A stretch of 64,000 nucleotides of DNA from Epibacterium ulvae (GCF_900102795.1 NZ_FMWG01000008.1:62001-126000); one strand, 5' to 3'. Positions 33,881 through 44,511 are shown, numbered from the stretch's first letter. The notes: generated from the letters alone by a model not told the origin. Numbers and translations are program-made.

Positions 33881-34780
33881 TCAACGTTTTTTTCGTTGCG
33901 CGCTTGTGATCAAAAGCCCGCCTAAGATGAGCGCCAGTGCGACAAACAGCTGACGCGGTAGGGTTTCTGCCAGCAGTGCAAACCCAAAGATTACAGACCA
34001 GACTGGTACCTGATAATTGACCAAGGACAAAAAGGCTGGTCCGGCGCTGCGGATCACTTGAACCAGCATCACCTGGGCCAGTGCTGTTGGGATGAGGCCA
34101 AGGGCGATGACTGCAAAGGTTGACCGTACCGGTGCAGACGAGGGAATCCCCTCTTTTACCAGTGCAATTGGCAGAATAAGGACAGCACCACAGAGAAGGG
34201 CGGCAGCAGAGAGGGAGAGCATATTGGTGTTGGGGCACAGGCGGGTCACGATTGCACCGATGGCGTAACACAGGGCTGCCGCAACACAGGCAAGGCGCGC
34301 GAGGGTTTCCAGATCCGCACCTGTGCTGGCAAAGGCATCAAGCCCGATCAGAACCACAACGCCAACAAAGCCGCAGCAAAATCCGATTGTGCTGCGCAGG
34401 CTCATCCTGTCACCGGGGATCAGAATATGAGCAAGCGGCAGCACAAAAAGCGGCACCACTGCCATCGTGACCCCAGCAAACCCGCTGGCAACCTGTGTCA
34501 TGCCCCAACTGAGCAGAGAAAACGGCACCGCGTTGGAAAAGACCCCCATCAACAGGGCGCAAAGCCAGACGATGCGTCCTTCCGCGGTGTTGAATGCGGG
34601 CAGCCCGGGCCCCGTGATGCAAACCAGCGTTGTAAGGCAGATGGCAGCGAGGGAGATGCGCAGGGCGGCAATTGTGAGCGGCGTATAGCCTTCCAGCGCG
34701 ACGGCAACACCCATAAACGATGCGCCCCAGATGCAGCCAAGCATCAAGAGTTTTATCCAATTGTGCAAACCTACATTCAT
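33881..34780 (-). CDS. EamA/DMT family transporter (second of two)
   Basis: 299 residues, ten membrane segments. Opening WIKLLMLGCIWGASFMGVAVALEGYTP and the segment SLLSWGMTQVASGFAGVTMAVVPLFVLPLAHILIPGDRMSLR align closely with the neighbouring EamA protein (SWGQQHVPSGFTGVSMAAIALMILPLAHFFVPGEQMSLRK), so the pair arose by tandem duplication. Substrate unknown. It lies downstream of ilvC beyond a terminator. Confidence 0.92.
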   Translation of the reverse strand: MNVGLHNWIKLLMLGCIWGASFMGVAVALEGYTPLTIAALRISLAAICLTTLVCITGPGLPAFNTAEGRIVWLCALLMGVFSNAVPFSLLSWGMTQVASGFAGVTMAVVPLFVLPLAHILIPGDRMSLRSTIGFCCGFVGVVVLIGLDAFASTGADLETLARLACVAAALCYAIGAIVTRLCPNTNMLSLSAAALLCGAVLILPIALVKEGIPSSAPVRSTFAVIALGLIPTALAQVMLVQVIRSAGPAFLSLVNYQVPVWSVIFGFALLAETLPRQLFVALALILGGLLITSAQRKKR

Positions 34781-34807
34781 GAAACTGAGGCCTTTGAAAG
34801 TATAATT

Positions 34808-34838
34808 AAAAAGGGCGTTCCGATTGCTCGAAACGCCC
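34808..34838 (-). terminator. ilvC terminator
   Basis: On the minus strand GGGCGTT and AACGCCC form the stem, followed by TTTTTAATTATA. A second, weaker hairpin (GCGG-TTTAAG-CCGC then CAGCCTTTTT) lies between it and the ilvC stop. Confidence 0.8.
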
Positions 34839-34876
34839 CGCAGAGGAAAAAGGCTGCGGCTTAAACCGCAAGGGCC

Positions 34877-36481
<1,605 letters not shown>

Positions 36482-36485
<4 letters not shown>

Positions 36486-36937
36486 TGGAGTTAGATGAAA
36501 TCGACCGCAGCCTGCTGCGCGCTTTAGCTGAAGATGCAACCCAAAGCGCGGGCGCGTTGGGACGTCGTTTGGGGTTGAGCCAGCCTGCCACATGGCGGCG
36601 GATCAAGCGGTTGCAAGAGGTTGGGATTATCGCGGGACGGCGGTTGGATCTGGACAAGGAAAAACTGGGTTTTGGCGTTACGGTTTTTCTGGGGATCAAG
36701 CTTGCGACGAAAGGCTTGGTCAGCCTTGAGGCCTTTGAACGGGCGGTGACCGCCATCCCCGAGGTGCAGACGGTGGAGCATGTTTTAGGCATGTATGATT
36801 ATCGACTGCGGGTTACAGCGCGCGATATTGCCGATTTTGAACGGGTGCTGCGCCGTCGCGTGATGACGTTGCCGGGGGTTGGTAATGTGGATGCAAATGT
36901 CTTGCTTAGCGAAGAACGCCGCCCGGGACCGCTGTAG
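36482..36937 (+). CDS. Lrp/AsnC family regulator (second of tandem pair)
   Basis: 151 residues, same two-domain plan: HTH ELDEIDRSLLRALAEDATQSAGALGRRLGLSQPATWRRIKRLQEVGII, then the RAM domain with VLGMYDYRLRVTARDIADFE. Its ATG lies within the last bases of the first regulator gene, so the two are coupled and may form heteromers (inference). A class V aminotransferase follows 62 bases later on the same strand and is a possible target. Confidence 0.92.
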
Positions 36938-36999
36938 AAACGTTGCGCCTGTCCCCTCCACAGGGTAGCCAGAAAGCAGCATAAGGAAAGGATGCCCTG

Positions 37000-38124
37000 A
37001 TGGCGATTTTGGACAACGTAGACCCAGAGGGTCTGGATGAGTTTTCAGTGGTTTTCACCGATCGGTCGTTGAACCATATGTCAAAGACGTTTCAGCAGGT
37101 CATGCTGGACATCAACGCAATGCTGAAAGAGGTCTATGAAGCCGATGCGGTTGCGCTGGTGCCCGGTGGAGGTACCTATGCGATGGAGGCTGTTGCACGG
37201 CAATTCGCTAAAGGCGCAAAAGCTTTGGTGGTGCGCAATGGCTGGTTCTCATATCGTTGGAGCCAGATTTTTGAAACGGGTGGTCTGACCGCCAGCGCGA
37301 CTGTAATGAAAGCGCGTCAGACGGGTCATTCTGCGCCATCGCCTTTTGCGCCTGCGCCAATCGAGGACGTGGTTGCCGAAATCCGCGCCCAAAAGCCGGA
37401 TATCGTTTTTGCACCGCATGTGGAAACCGCAGCAGGTGTGATCCTGCCGGATGACTATGTCACCGCATTGGCGAATGCGGCCCATGAGGTCGGTGCGCTG
37501 ATGGTTCTGGATTGCATCGCATCCGGCTGCGCCTGGATTGATATGAAAGCCACTGGCGTGGATGTGTTGATTTCTGCGCCTCAAAAAGGGTGGAGTGCGT
37601 CACCTTCTGCAGGGCTGGTGATGTTGTCCGCGCGGGCTGAAGCTCGTCTGGCTGAGACGGCATCTGATAGTTTCGCGCTGAACTTGAAACAGTGGCGTGC
37701 AATCATGCAGGCTTATGAAAATGGCGGTCATGCCTATCATGCAACGATGCCAACAGATGCCTTACGGGTGTTTCGTGATACGATGCTGGAAACCAAGGAA
37801 TATGGGTTTGAAAAGCTGCGCGAGGCCCAGTTCGCGCTGGGCGACGGGGTGCGTGCGCTTTTGAAAGACAAAGGTATCACATCCGTTGCTGCGGATGGCT
37901 TTGGCGCGCCGGGCGTTGTGGTCAGCTACACTGCGGATGCAGAGATCCACAACGGTAAGAAATTTGCCGCCATTGGTATGCAGATTGCTGCCGGTGTGCC
38001 GCTGCAATGTGATGAACCTGATGATTTCCGCACCTTCCGCCTTGGCCTGTTTGGTCTCGACAAGCTGTATGACGTGGAGGCCACGATAGCGCGCCTGAAA
38101 ACAGCACTGGATCAGGTGCTGTAA
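37000..38124 (+). CDS. Class V PLP aminotransferase (alanine-glyoxylate family)
   Basis: 374 residues, fold type I. The PLP lysine is K196 in VLISAPQKGWSASPSAGLVML; the cofactor-phosphate loop is PGGGTYAMEAVARQF, and the PLP Asp lies in MVLDCIASG. Resembles serine- or alanine-glyoxylate and phosphonate-type aminotransferases; the substrate is not decided by the sequence. Its position behind two Lrp regulators fits amino acid metabolism. AAGGAAAGG precedes the ATG. Terminator follows. Confidence 0.9.
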   Translation: MAILDNVDPEGLDEFSVVFTDRSLNHMSKTFQQVMLDINAMLKEVYEADAVALVPGGGTYAMEAVARQFAKGAKALVVRNGWFSYRWSQIFETGGLTASATVMKARQTGHSAPSPFAPAPIEDVVAEIRAQKPDIVFAPHVETAAGVILPDDYVTALANAAHEVGALMVLDCIASGCAWIDMKATGVDVLISAPQKGWSASPSAGLVMLSARAEARLAETASDSFALNLKQWRAIMQAYENGGHAYHATMPTDALRVFRDTMLETKEYGFEKLREAQFALGDGVRALLKDKGITSVAADGFGAPGVVVSYTADAEIHNGKKFAAIGMQIAAGVPLQCDEPDDFRTFRLGLFGLDKLYDVEATIARLKTALDQVL

Positions 38125-38130
38125 TAAATT

Positions 38131-38159
38131 AAAGGCCGCTCTGATCAGAGCGGCCTTTT
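38131..38159. terminator. Bidirectional terminator
   Basis: AAAGGCCGCTCTGATCAGAGCGGCCTTTT is a perfect palindrome flanked by A and T runs, seven bases after the aminotransferase stop and 22 bases from the stop of the convergent hydroxylase. Confidence 0.92.
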
Positions 38160-38181
38160 CCGTCTGTCTGCCGTGACAGCG

Positions 38182-39396
38182 TTATTTCATGCCAAGCCCC
38201 ATTTGCATCAGCGTCCGCCGCACCGGCGGCAAGGAATACAAGGCCCCAAGGCCAAGCGCGCGCAGGTCACGCAAGGGACGGGGGGCCAGCATGGAGGTTC
38301 GGTTCAACAGATCAATGCCTTTGACCCGCAATAAGATTTCTGCGTGGCGTGCTTTGTGATAGGCATTGAGCATTGCAACATCCCCAAGCCCCTCGCGGCG
38401 TGTTTGGGCCAGATCCAGCAGGGCTTGAAGATCACCTAGGGACATATTCAGTCCCTGTGCTCCAATTGGAGGCACCACATGGGCGGCTTCTGCCATCAGC
38501 GCCACGCGTTCCCCCGCCATATGCTGTGCAGATTGGCTGATGATGGGCCAGAGTGTGCGTCGTGAGGCCAGCGTGAGATCGCCGAATAGGCCACAGCTGC
38601 GCCGCGTCATTTCTGCTTCAAAGGCATCAACGGGAAGGTTCCGCAAATCACGTGCGCGGGCGCCGCGCTCCATCCAGACCACGGCTGAAGACGGCTTGCC
38701 CTGATAGTCAGGCAAGGGGACCAGCGTGAAAGGGCCGCCGCTGCGATGGATCTCGGTTGAAACGTTTTTATGGGGCACTGGGTGCGTTACCGCAAAAGCC
38801 AGTGCTTTTTGCCCATAGGTGGTGGTGCGCACCGGGATGTGCGCTGCGTCACGCATAGGAGAGTTGCGCCCATCACAGGCCAGAACAAGCCGGGTTGTAA
38901 TCTGGCTGCCATCCGTCAGGGTAACGCGCGCTTCATCGGTGCGGGTAAAGAGAGATTGACTGCCCACGCCTGCACGAAAGTCCACATTGGGCAGGTCAGA
39001 CAGACGGGCGATCAGTTCGCGCCGCAGCAGCCAATTGGGCAGGTTCCAGCCAAAGGGTTTTTCTGAGATTTCTGCGGCATTGAACTCTTTGACCACGCGC
39101 GCGGTGGGTTCAGCCCCTCCGGCATCCACGATGCGCATCACCTGCAAGGGGGCGGCGTGATCTGCAAAGCGCGGCCATAGTCCGATGGTTTCAAGCAAGG
39201 TTTGCGCAGGCTGCAGAAAGGCAGTGGTGCGCAGATCTGCGCCTTTGGCATCACGCTCTGTGACTGGTGGGGTTGGATCGACACAAATCACAGAGAATCC
39301 GGACGCACCAAATGCCGCCGCTGCGGTCAGCCCAGCAACCCCGCCCCCCGATATCAGAATATCGCAGCGCTCTGTCTGTTTCCCTGTCTGTGTCAT
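38182..39396 (-). CDS. UbiH/COQ6 family FAD-dependent hydroxylase
   Basis: 404 residues. FAD GxGxxG as ISGGGVAGLTAAAAFGASG, the middle DG motif VLACDGRNSPMRDAA, and the GD-type motif VALMAEAAHVVPPIGAQGLNMSLGD, where the usual GDAAH is EAAH. Family members hydroxylate ubiquinone precursors; UbiF, UbiH and UbiI types cannot be told apart here. Start ATG at 39396 has AGGTGG five bases upstream; a GTG at 39405 is in frame. No other ubiquinone genes are adjacent. Confidence 0.9.
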   Translation of the reverse strand: MTQTGKQTERCDILISGGGVAGLTAAAAFGASGFSVICVDPTPPVTERDAKGADLRTTAFLQPAQTLLETIGLWPRFADHAAPLQVMRIVDAGGAEPTARVVKEFNAAEISEKPFGWNLPNWLLRRELIARLSDLPNVDFRAGVGSQSLFTRTDEARVTLTDGSQITTRLVLACDGRNSPMRDAAHIPVRTTTYGQKALAFAVTHPVPHKNVSTEIHRSGGPFTLVPLPDYQGKPSSAVVWMERGARARDLRNLPVDAFEAEMTRRSCGLFGDLTLASRRTLWPIISQSAQHMAGERVALMAEAAHVVPPIGAQGLNMSLGDLQALLDLAQTRREGLGDVAMLNAYHKARHAEILLRVKGIDLLNRTSMLAPRPLRDLRALGLGALYSLPPVRRTLMQMGLGMK

Positions 39397-39489
39397 CACC
39401 ACCACCTCTATCGTCTTAACTCAGAGATAGGGGGGGGCGACGGCAAAGTACATGCGTCTTGGTCGCGCAGGGGGCTGAATTTAACGAGA

Positions 39490-39738
39490 TCAGCCGCGCG
39501 TGATCGCCAACAAGGCAAGCCAGATCACAGGGACGAGACCCAGAGCTGGCAGATAAAGGCCCGGCAGGCCAAACAAAAGCGCTGAACATCCCCACAGGCA
39601 AAGAAAGGTTGCGAGCGCATAGTACAGGTTTTCTTCTGGCCCGTATGAGACCTCTTTGGCGATGCGGCCAAAGAGGGGGATGGCGAAAATGATTTTTTCA
39701 GTCAGAGACAGGCGATCGGGCAGGGTAATGGTCGACAT
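39490..39738 (-). CDS. Small two-span membrane protein
   Basis: 82 residues. Polar N-terminal 25, then two hydrophobic segments (about 38-58 ENLYYALATFLCLWGCSALLFG and 59-80). GGAGTG precedes the ATG at 39738. It ends 93 bases before the UbiH-type gene on the same strand. I do not recognise the family; coding is supported by the ribosome site and hydrophobic pattern. Confidence 0.6.
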   Translation of the reverse strand: MSTITLPDRLSLTEKIIFAIPLFGRIAKEVSYGPEENLYYALATFLCLWGCSALLFGLPGLYLPALGLVPVIWLALLAITRG

Positions 39739-39841
39739 CTAAGGCACTCCGGGCGCAAGAAATGATGCGCTTCAGATAGGTCTTTGACTGTGGCCAGACC
39801 ATGCGACATCTGGTAGCGAATTGCGGCTTTTTGCGCGGATT

Positions 39842-40498
39842 TTAAGGATTGTCCGTTGTAAGTTGTGCTAAAAACCCTGTCAAATCATCGGTATGGTGAT
39901 GAATGTGGGGTGCAGGTTTCGCGCGCTCAGCCACATGTACGGTGCGCATGCCTAACGCATGCGGTGCGGCCAAATTGCGCGGATCATCTTCGAACATAGC
40001 GGCCTGTTCTGGCACAACGCCTGCGCGGTTAAAAACCATGTCAAAGGCGGCGCGTTCTGGTTTGGGCTGGTAATTCGCATGTTCGACGCCAAACACATCA
40101 TCAAACAGCCCGTCTAGCCCGCGCGCGGCCAGCACGCGTTGCGCGTAAGGCGCAGATCCGTTGGTGTAGACAATTTTACGTCCTGGCAAGGCCGCAATAT
40201 GGCCTGCAAGATCGGGGGCAGGGGTGAGATGCGACATGTCAACGTCATGAACGGCGACAAGATAGGGATCGGGATCGATTTGATGCTCGCGCATGAGGCC
40301 TGCGAGCGTGGTACCATATTGGCGCCAGTAGGTTGCGCGCAGATGATCCGCTTCGGCCTCGCTTACACCGAGGGTTTCGACAACATAGCGCGTCATCTTG
40401 ACCTCGATCTGGTCAAACAGATTGGTGGCCGGGGGATACAGGGTGTGATCGAGATCGAACACCCAGTGGCGAACATGGGAAAACTGCGCTTTGATCAT
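39842..40498 (-). CDS. HAD-family pyrimidine 5'-nucleotidase
   Basis: 218 residues. HAD motif I FDLDHTLYPP, motif II VYTNGSAPYA, motif III K (YQPKPERAAFD) and motif IV MFEDDPRNLAAP are all present. The sequence resembles the SDT1/PhoN-type pyrimidine nucleotidases of the subfamily with HVRHWVFDLD at the N-terminus. Start uncertain: ATG 40498 or, six codons upstream, ATG 40516. Divergent from the GntR regulator, with palindromes in between. Confidence 0.88.
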   Translation of the reverse strand: MIKAQFSHVRHWVFDLDHTLYPPATNLFDQIEVKMTRYVVETLGVSEAEADHLRATYWRQYGTTLAGLMREHQIDPDPYLVAVHDVDMSHLTPAPDLAGHIAALPGRKIVYTNGSAPYAQRVLAARGLDGLFDDVFGVEHANYQPKPERAAFDMVFNRAGVVPEQAAMFEDDPRNLAAPHALGMRTVHVAERAKPAPHIHHHTDDLTGFLAQLTTDNP

Positions 40499-40614
40499 AC
40501 ACGCGGTGTTAGGCATCTTTCCGCTTTTGAGCAATGCAAACTGAGGTTTGCTCTGATTTTTGGTGTATTTATGCGCTCTTTTGTGTAGCTGGGCTTGATT
40601 GGCATGAAGGGGGC

Positions 40615-40637
40615 TGTAGAGATTGTGAAACTCTACA
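40615..40637. promoter_or_regulatory. Inverted repeat upstream of the GntR gene
   Basis: TGTAGAG and CTCTACA, 7-base perfect arms nine bases apart, 29-51 bases before the GntR start. Could be an operator or a hairpin in the leader. Confidence 0.45.
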
Positions 40638-40641
40638 TATT

Positions 40642-40655
40642 GTGGGTTGACCCAC
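40642..40655. promoter_or_regulatory. GntR operator candidate
   Basis: GTGGGTTGACCCAC is a 14-base perfect palindrome (6-base arms, TG centre) immediately before the ribosome site of the GntR gene. FadR/FCD regulators often bind short palindromes of this kind and repress themselves. Inference only. Confidence 0.45.
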
Positions 40656-40665
40656 CGAGGACAGA

Positions 40666-41316
40666 ATGAACCAGAGCCGCACGAACCAAAAAGATGCTTA
40701 TGCCTTGATCCTTGAGGCGATTGATGTGGGTGTCTACAAGCCTGGTGATCGTTTGGTGGAAAGTGATCTGGCCGAGCGGTTTGGCGTTTCTCGCACCCCC
40801 ATTCGCGAAGCTTTGCAGCGCCTTGAAACACAATCCTTGCTGGAACGGGATGGGCGATCGCTGATCGTGGCGTCGCTGGATCACAACCAGATGGCCGAGC
40901 TTTATGTGGTTCGGCGCGAGTTGGAAGGGTTGGCGGCACGTTTGGCAGCAAAGCATGCAAACTCTGAAGAGATCCAAGTGTTGAAACACATGGTGCACGC
41001 GGATGATGCTCTGGTTGATCAGCCCAACGAGCTGGCAAAGGCCAACAGACGGTTCCATGAACAAATCCATCTGGCGTCACACAATCGCTATCTGGTTCAA
41101 CAGCTCAATCTTGTGCATCGCACGATGGCTTTGATGGCGACAACGTCTTTGGCGGCAGAAGGGCGTGGCAAGATTGCACAGGCCGAACACAAGAAGATCG
41201 TTGACGCCATTGAACAACGAGATGGGGATGCGGCTTCACAGGCGCTTAAAGATCATATTTCAGTGGCGTTTGTGACCCGATTGCAGCGTGAGGCTGGGGA
41301 TCGGATAAAACCCTAG
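40666..41316 (+). CDS. GntR family regulator, FadR/FCD subfamily
   Basis: 216 residues: winged HTH (about 1-72; AYALILEAIDVGVYKPGDRLVESDLAERFGVSRTPIREALQRLE is classic) and an FCD ligand domain (about 80-205) with the metal ligands in ANRRFHEQIHLASHNRYL and AEHKKIVDAIEQRDGDAA, ALKDHIS. Such proteins sense carboxylic acids. The last 71 bases overlap the 3' end of the convergent glycosyltransferase gene. GAGGA precedes the ATG. Confidence 0.93.
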   Translation: MNQSRTNQKDAYALILEAIDVGVYKPGDRLVESDLAERFGVSRTPIREALQRLETQSLLERDGRSLIVASLDHNQMAELYVVRRELEGLAARLAAKHANSEEIQVLKHMVHADDALVDQPNELAKANRRFHEQIHLASHNRYLVQQLNLVHRTMALMATTSLAAEGRGKIAQAEHKKIVDAIEQRDGDAASQALKDHISVAFVTRLQREAGDRIKP

Positions 41317-43222
41317 GGGCTGGTGGGCTGGGCAGATCACTGTGAAAGCCATGATGGGTCTTGTCCCAGAAAAACGGCCGGTTGAGCAATTCACGCAGGG
41401 CTTTGTAGGCGGCAATGGTGCCGAGCGGAAAATAAAACAGCAGGGTTGGCGCGCAAAGCGCAAGGCTTGGCCGTTTGATCACAAATGCAGCTGCGGTGGC
41501 GACACAGATTGATGTAAGCTCACAAGCCACCATCACGGCAAAGAACAGTGACAGCACCGAAGGCCCCAGTGCGGTTGTAATTGGGTGAGGGCTGCCGAAC
41601 CAAACGATCCAATAGGTCCATAAAACCGGGGCGAACAGGAATTGACCAACCGCGCCAATAAAGAAGAATTGAAAGCCAAAGAACTTTCGCCAGCCCAGAT
41701 CCTGCACCAAGCGCCCGGGGCGTTGCATATGGACAAGGTAGGTGATCATAAACCCTTTAAGCCAGCGCGACCGTTGTTTTACCCAAGGCCAGATGCGGCA
41801 ATTGGCCTCTTCGTAGGTGGTGGCAGGTAACATGCGTGTTTCATAGCCTGCGCGGTAAAGACGCACACCAAGATCCGCATCTTCGGTGACATTATGTGCG
41901 TCCCACCCGCCGACCTCTTGTAAGACGCTGCGCCGGATAAACATGGTTGTGCCGCCAAGCGGTAAAACAAGGCCAAGACGTGACATGGCGGGCAGGATCA
42001 GGCGAAACCAGCTGGCATATTCCAAGGTGAAACAGCGCGCCAGCCAATTGGCTGTTGGGTTGTAATAGTCCAAGACCCCTTGAAAGCAGGCAACATTTTT
42101 GTCGGCGCTGGCGAAAGCTTTGGCAACCTGTTCAAGTTGATTCCCTTGAGGAGCATCTTCGGCGTCCCAGACCCCGACAAGATCACCCCGACAAAATTCA
42201 AGCGCGTAGTTCATGGCCCGTGGTTTGGTTTTGAGCGTGCCATTGGCAGGCACTTCAATCACTTTGATCCAGTCGGGTAATGTCACCGCCTGAACGGCGG
42301 CGCGGGTCACGGCGTCATGTTCTTCCAGCACCAGAAAGATTTCAAGTAGGCTGCGTGGGTACGAGAGTTTCCCAAGTCGGCGCAACAAATCCCGGCTTAT
42401 ATCTGCTTCTTTGTAGAGGGGCACCAGAACCGAGAGGCGCGGCAGGCGTTTGAGCTTACGTGGGGTAGGTCCAGTCCGTGAATCGGCTGATTTGCCTCGT
42501 TTTCCCAAAGCATGGATCAAGCCAGCAAGACGCAAGGATGTGAACAGAAGAAGGGACAGCATCGCAAGGGCCGTCAGCCCTAGAAAGATTGTTTTGGGGG
42601 CAAGGGCGAAGGCAAGAACAGCCGAGATCAGAATCAGACACACCATACGGCATCGACGAGGAGACATAAGATCGCGACAGCTGTAGGCGTTTGGTGTTTT
42701 GGTTACGGCGCGGTGAACAAGACTATGTTGCATGTGACGGGCAACACCGGTGCGAATGGCGTCTTCGTCTGTCAAAACAAAACGGATGTCTCCAAAGCTT
42801 GGCGCGAGCAGCTGGCGCAGGTGTGTTCGCTGTTCGGGGTGTGCAATGGCAAAGATGACGGTAGAGCCCAGCTGCATCCATGGCGCGATGCAATGGCCGA
42901 GCCAAAAATCAACAGGTTTGCGTTCCAGAAGGCGTTTGGAGAGAGGGCGACCGCTGAGATTGACAGTCTGCATCTGGTATTGCTGTGCAAGTGCCATGAG
43001 CACCGTGGAACGCTCCGCCCATCCTTCAGATACAAGGATATCTCCCAAAGATGCACGTTGATGCTGTTGTAAGACCAAAGCGCGCATCAGATGATCGCCG
43101 CTTATGGCCTGACCCTGGAGTAGGGTTTCCCCCAATCGTTTGGGGCGCAGTCCAAAGGAACGCTGGGCAGGTTGGTGCTGACTGCGTCTGCGCAGGGCTG
43201 CAGAGGTCCATATCTCACCCAT
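41246..43222 (-). CDS. Membrane glycosyltransferase (GT2) with N-terminal MshEN/GspE-N-like domain
   Basis: 658 residues. Residues about 28-165 resemble the N-terminal domain of type II secretion ATPases (LGETLLQGQAISGDHLMRALVLQQHQRASLGDILVSEGW), known as MshEN, which in some proteins binds cyclic-di-GMP. Two spans (192-232) precede a GT2 domain (about 270-500) with VWDAEDAPQ, TEDADLG and QRSRWLKG, the processive cellulose-synthase type D, D, D, QxxRW set. Several C-terminal spans follow. Probably makes an exopolysaccharide or wall glycan under regulatory control (inference). ATG at 43222 follows AAAGGTG. Overlaps the GntR gene tail to tail. Confidence 0.88.
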   Translation of the reverse strand: MGEIWTSAALRRRSQHQPAQRSFGLRPKRLGETLLQGQAISGDHLMRALVLQQHQRASLGDILVSEGWAERSTVLMALAQQYQMQTVNLSGRPLSKRLLERKPVDFWLGHCIAPWMQLGSTVIFAIAHPEQRTHLRQLLAPSFGDIRFVLTDEDAIRTGVARHMQHSLVHRAVTKTPNAYSCRDLMSPRRCRMVCLILISAVLAFALAPKTIFLGLTALAMLSLLLFTSLRLAGLIHALGKRGKSADSRTGPTPRKLKRLPRLSVLVPLYKEADISRDLLRRLGKLSYPRSLLEIFLVLEEHDAVTRAAVQAVTLPDWIKVIEVPANGTLKTKPRAMNYALEFCRGDLVGVWDAEDAPQGNQLEQVAKAFASADKNVACFQGVLDYYNPTANWLARCFTLEYASWFRLILPAMSRLGLVLPLGGTTMFIRRSVLQEVGGWDAHNVTEDADLGVRLYRAGYETRMLPATTYEEANCRIWPWVKQRSRWLKGFMITYLVHMQRPGRLVQDLGWRKFFGFQFFFIGAVGQFLFAPVLWTYWIVWFGSPHPITTALGPSVLSLFFAVMVACELTSICVATAAAFVIKRPSLALCAPTLLFYFPLGTIAAYKALRELLNRPFFWDKTHHGFHSDLPSPPAPRVLSDPQPHAAIGSQTPLKYDL

Positions 43223-43297
43223 GAAACACCTTTTGAACAAGTAAGTGTGGATAACTTGTTCAGGATTCCGCTGGATGGTTAATGTAATCTTAACAAG

Positions 43298-43330
43298 AAA
43301 CCCGCGTGCAGCGAGGCAGCACGCGGGTTT
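43298..43330 (-). terminator. carA terminator
   Basis: AAACCCGCGTGC and GCACGCGGGTTT form a 12-bp perfect stem. On the minus strand it ends in TTTCTTGTTA, 17 bases after the carA stop; on the plus strand it is followed by GCTTTTTTT. Confidence 0.8.
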
Positions 43331-43347
43331 GCTTTTTTTAACGATGT

Positions 43348-44511
43348 TTACGCGCTTTTGCGATCGTCCATGGCCTGAGCAAAGCGTTCAAACAAGTAAT
43401 AGCTGTCTTGCGGGCCGGGGCTGGCCTCTGGGTGCTGCTGTACCGAGAATACGGCGCGATTCGTCATCGCGATACCGCAGTTTGACCCGTCAAACAGCGA
43501 TACATGTGTTTCTTCAACGCCGTCGGGCAGGGATTGCGCATCAACCGCAAAACCGTGATTCATTGAGGTGATTTCAACCTTGCCTGTAGCGTTTTCCTTT
43601 ACAGGGTGGTTCGCGCCGTGGTGGCCGTGGTTCATTTTCACAGTTTTTGCGCCCAAAGCCAAAGCCAGCATCTGGTGACCGAGGCAAATTCCAAACATCG
43701 GCAGCTCGGTGCTGTCCAGAATGGTTTTGATCATTGGGACGGCATATGTGCCGGTCGCTGCCGGATCGCCGGGACCGTTGGACAGAAAGACGCCGTCAGG
43801 ATTATGGGCCAGAACCTCTTCGGCTGTGGCAGTTGCAGGCAAGACGGTCACGTCGCAGCCTGCCGAAGCCAGACAGCGCAGAATGTTGCGTTTTGCACCG
43901 TAGTCAACCGCGACCACTTTGTGCTTGGGCGCATTCTGGCGCGCAAAACCGTCAGGCCAAGCCCACCGCATTTCATCCCATTTATAGCTTTGCGCACAGG
44001 TCACGTCTTTTGCCAGATCCAGACCTTCAAGGCCGGACCATGTCCGCGCCTTTGCCACCAGCGCTTCAACATCAAACTCCCCATCTGGGTTATGGGCAAG
44101 CGCGGCGTGTGGTGCCCCCTGTTGGCGGATTGCACGCGTCAGACGGCGCGTGTCGATGCCGCCGATTGCAATGCGGCCCGTGCGGGTGAGCCAGGCTTTC
44201 AGCTCTTCGGTTGCGCGCCAGCTAGAGGATTGCGTTGGATCCCATTTCACAACCATGCCCGCTGCAACGGGGTCGCCGGTTTCATCATCGTCTGGGTTGA
44301 CGCCGACGTTGCCGATATGTGGGAAAGTGAAGGTCACGATTTGTCCGGCATAAGACGGATCCGTCATGATCTCCTGATATCCGGTGAGCGCTGTGTTAAA
44401 GCAAAGCTCTGCTACGGTTTCGCCATTGGCTCCAAATCCGGTTCCGTAAAAGACGGTCCCATCTGCGAGGGCCAAACAGGCTGTGGGCTTGGATTGGGCG
44501 GGGAGGGGCAT
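43348..44511 (-). CDS. carA: Carbamoyl-phosphate synthase small subunit
   Basis: Glutaminase subunit making ammonia for carbamoyl phosphate (pyrimidine and arginine synthesis); needs CarB. 387 residues, normal. Nucleophile Cys in LPMFGICLGHQMLALALGA, the His-Glu pair in FSVQQHPEASPGPQDS, and the N-terminal DGTVFYGTGFGANG plus SYAGQIVTFTFPHIGNVGVN motifs. carB is not in the window. ATG at 44511, divergent from yqeY. Confidence 0.98.
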   Translation of the reverse strand: MPLPAQSKPTACLALADGTVFYGTGFGANGETVAELCFNTALTGYQEIMTDPSYAGQIVTFTFPHIGNVGVNPDDDETGDPVAAGMVVKWDPTQSSSWRATEELKAWLTRTGRIAIGGIDTRRLTRAIRQQGAPHAALAHNPDGEFDVEALVAKARTWSGLEGLDLAKDVTCAQSYKWDEMRWAWPDGFARQNAPKHKVVAVDYGAKRNILRCLASAGCDVTVLPATATAEEVLAHNPDGVFLSNGPGDPAATGTYAVPMIKTILDSTELPMFGICLGHQMLALALGAKTVKMNHGHHGANHPVKENATGKVEITSMNHGFAVDAQSLPDGVEETHVSLFDGSNCGIAMTNRAVFSVQQHPEASPGPQDSYYLFERFAQAMDDRKSA

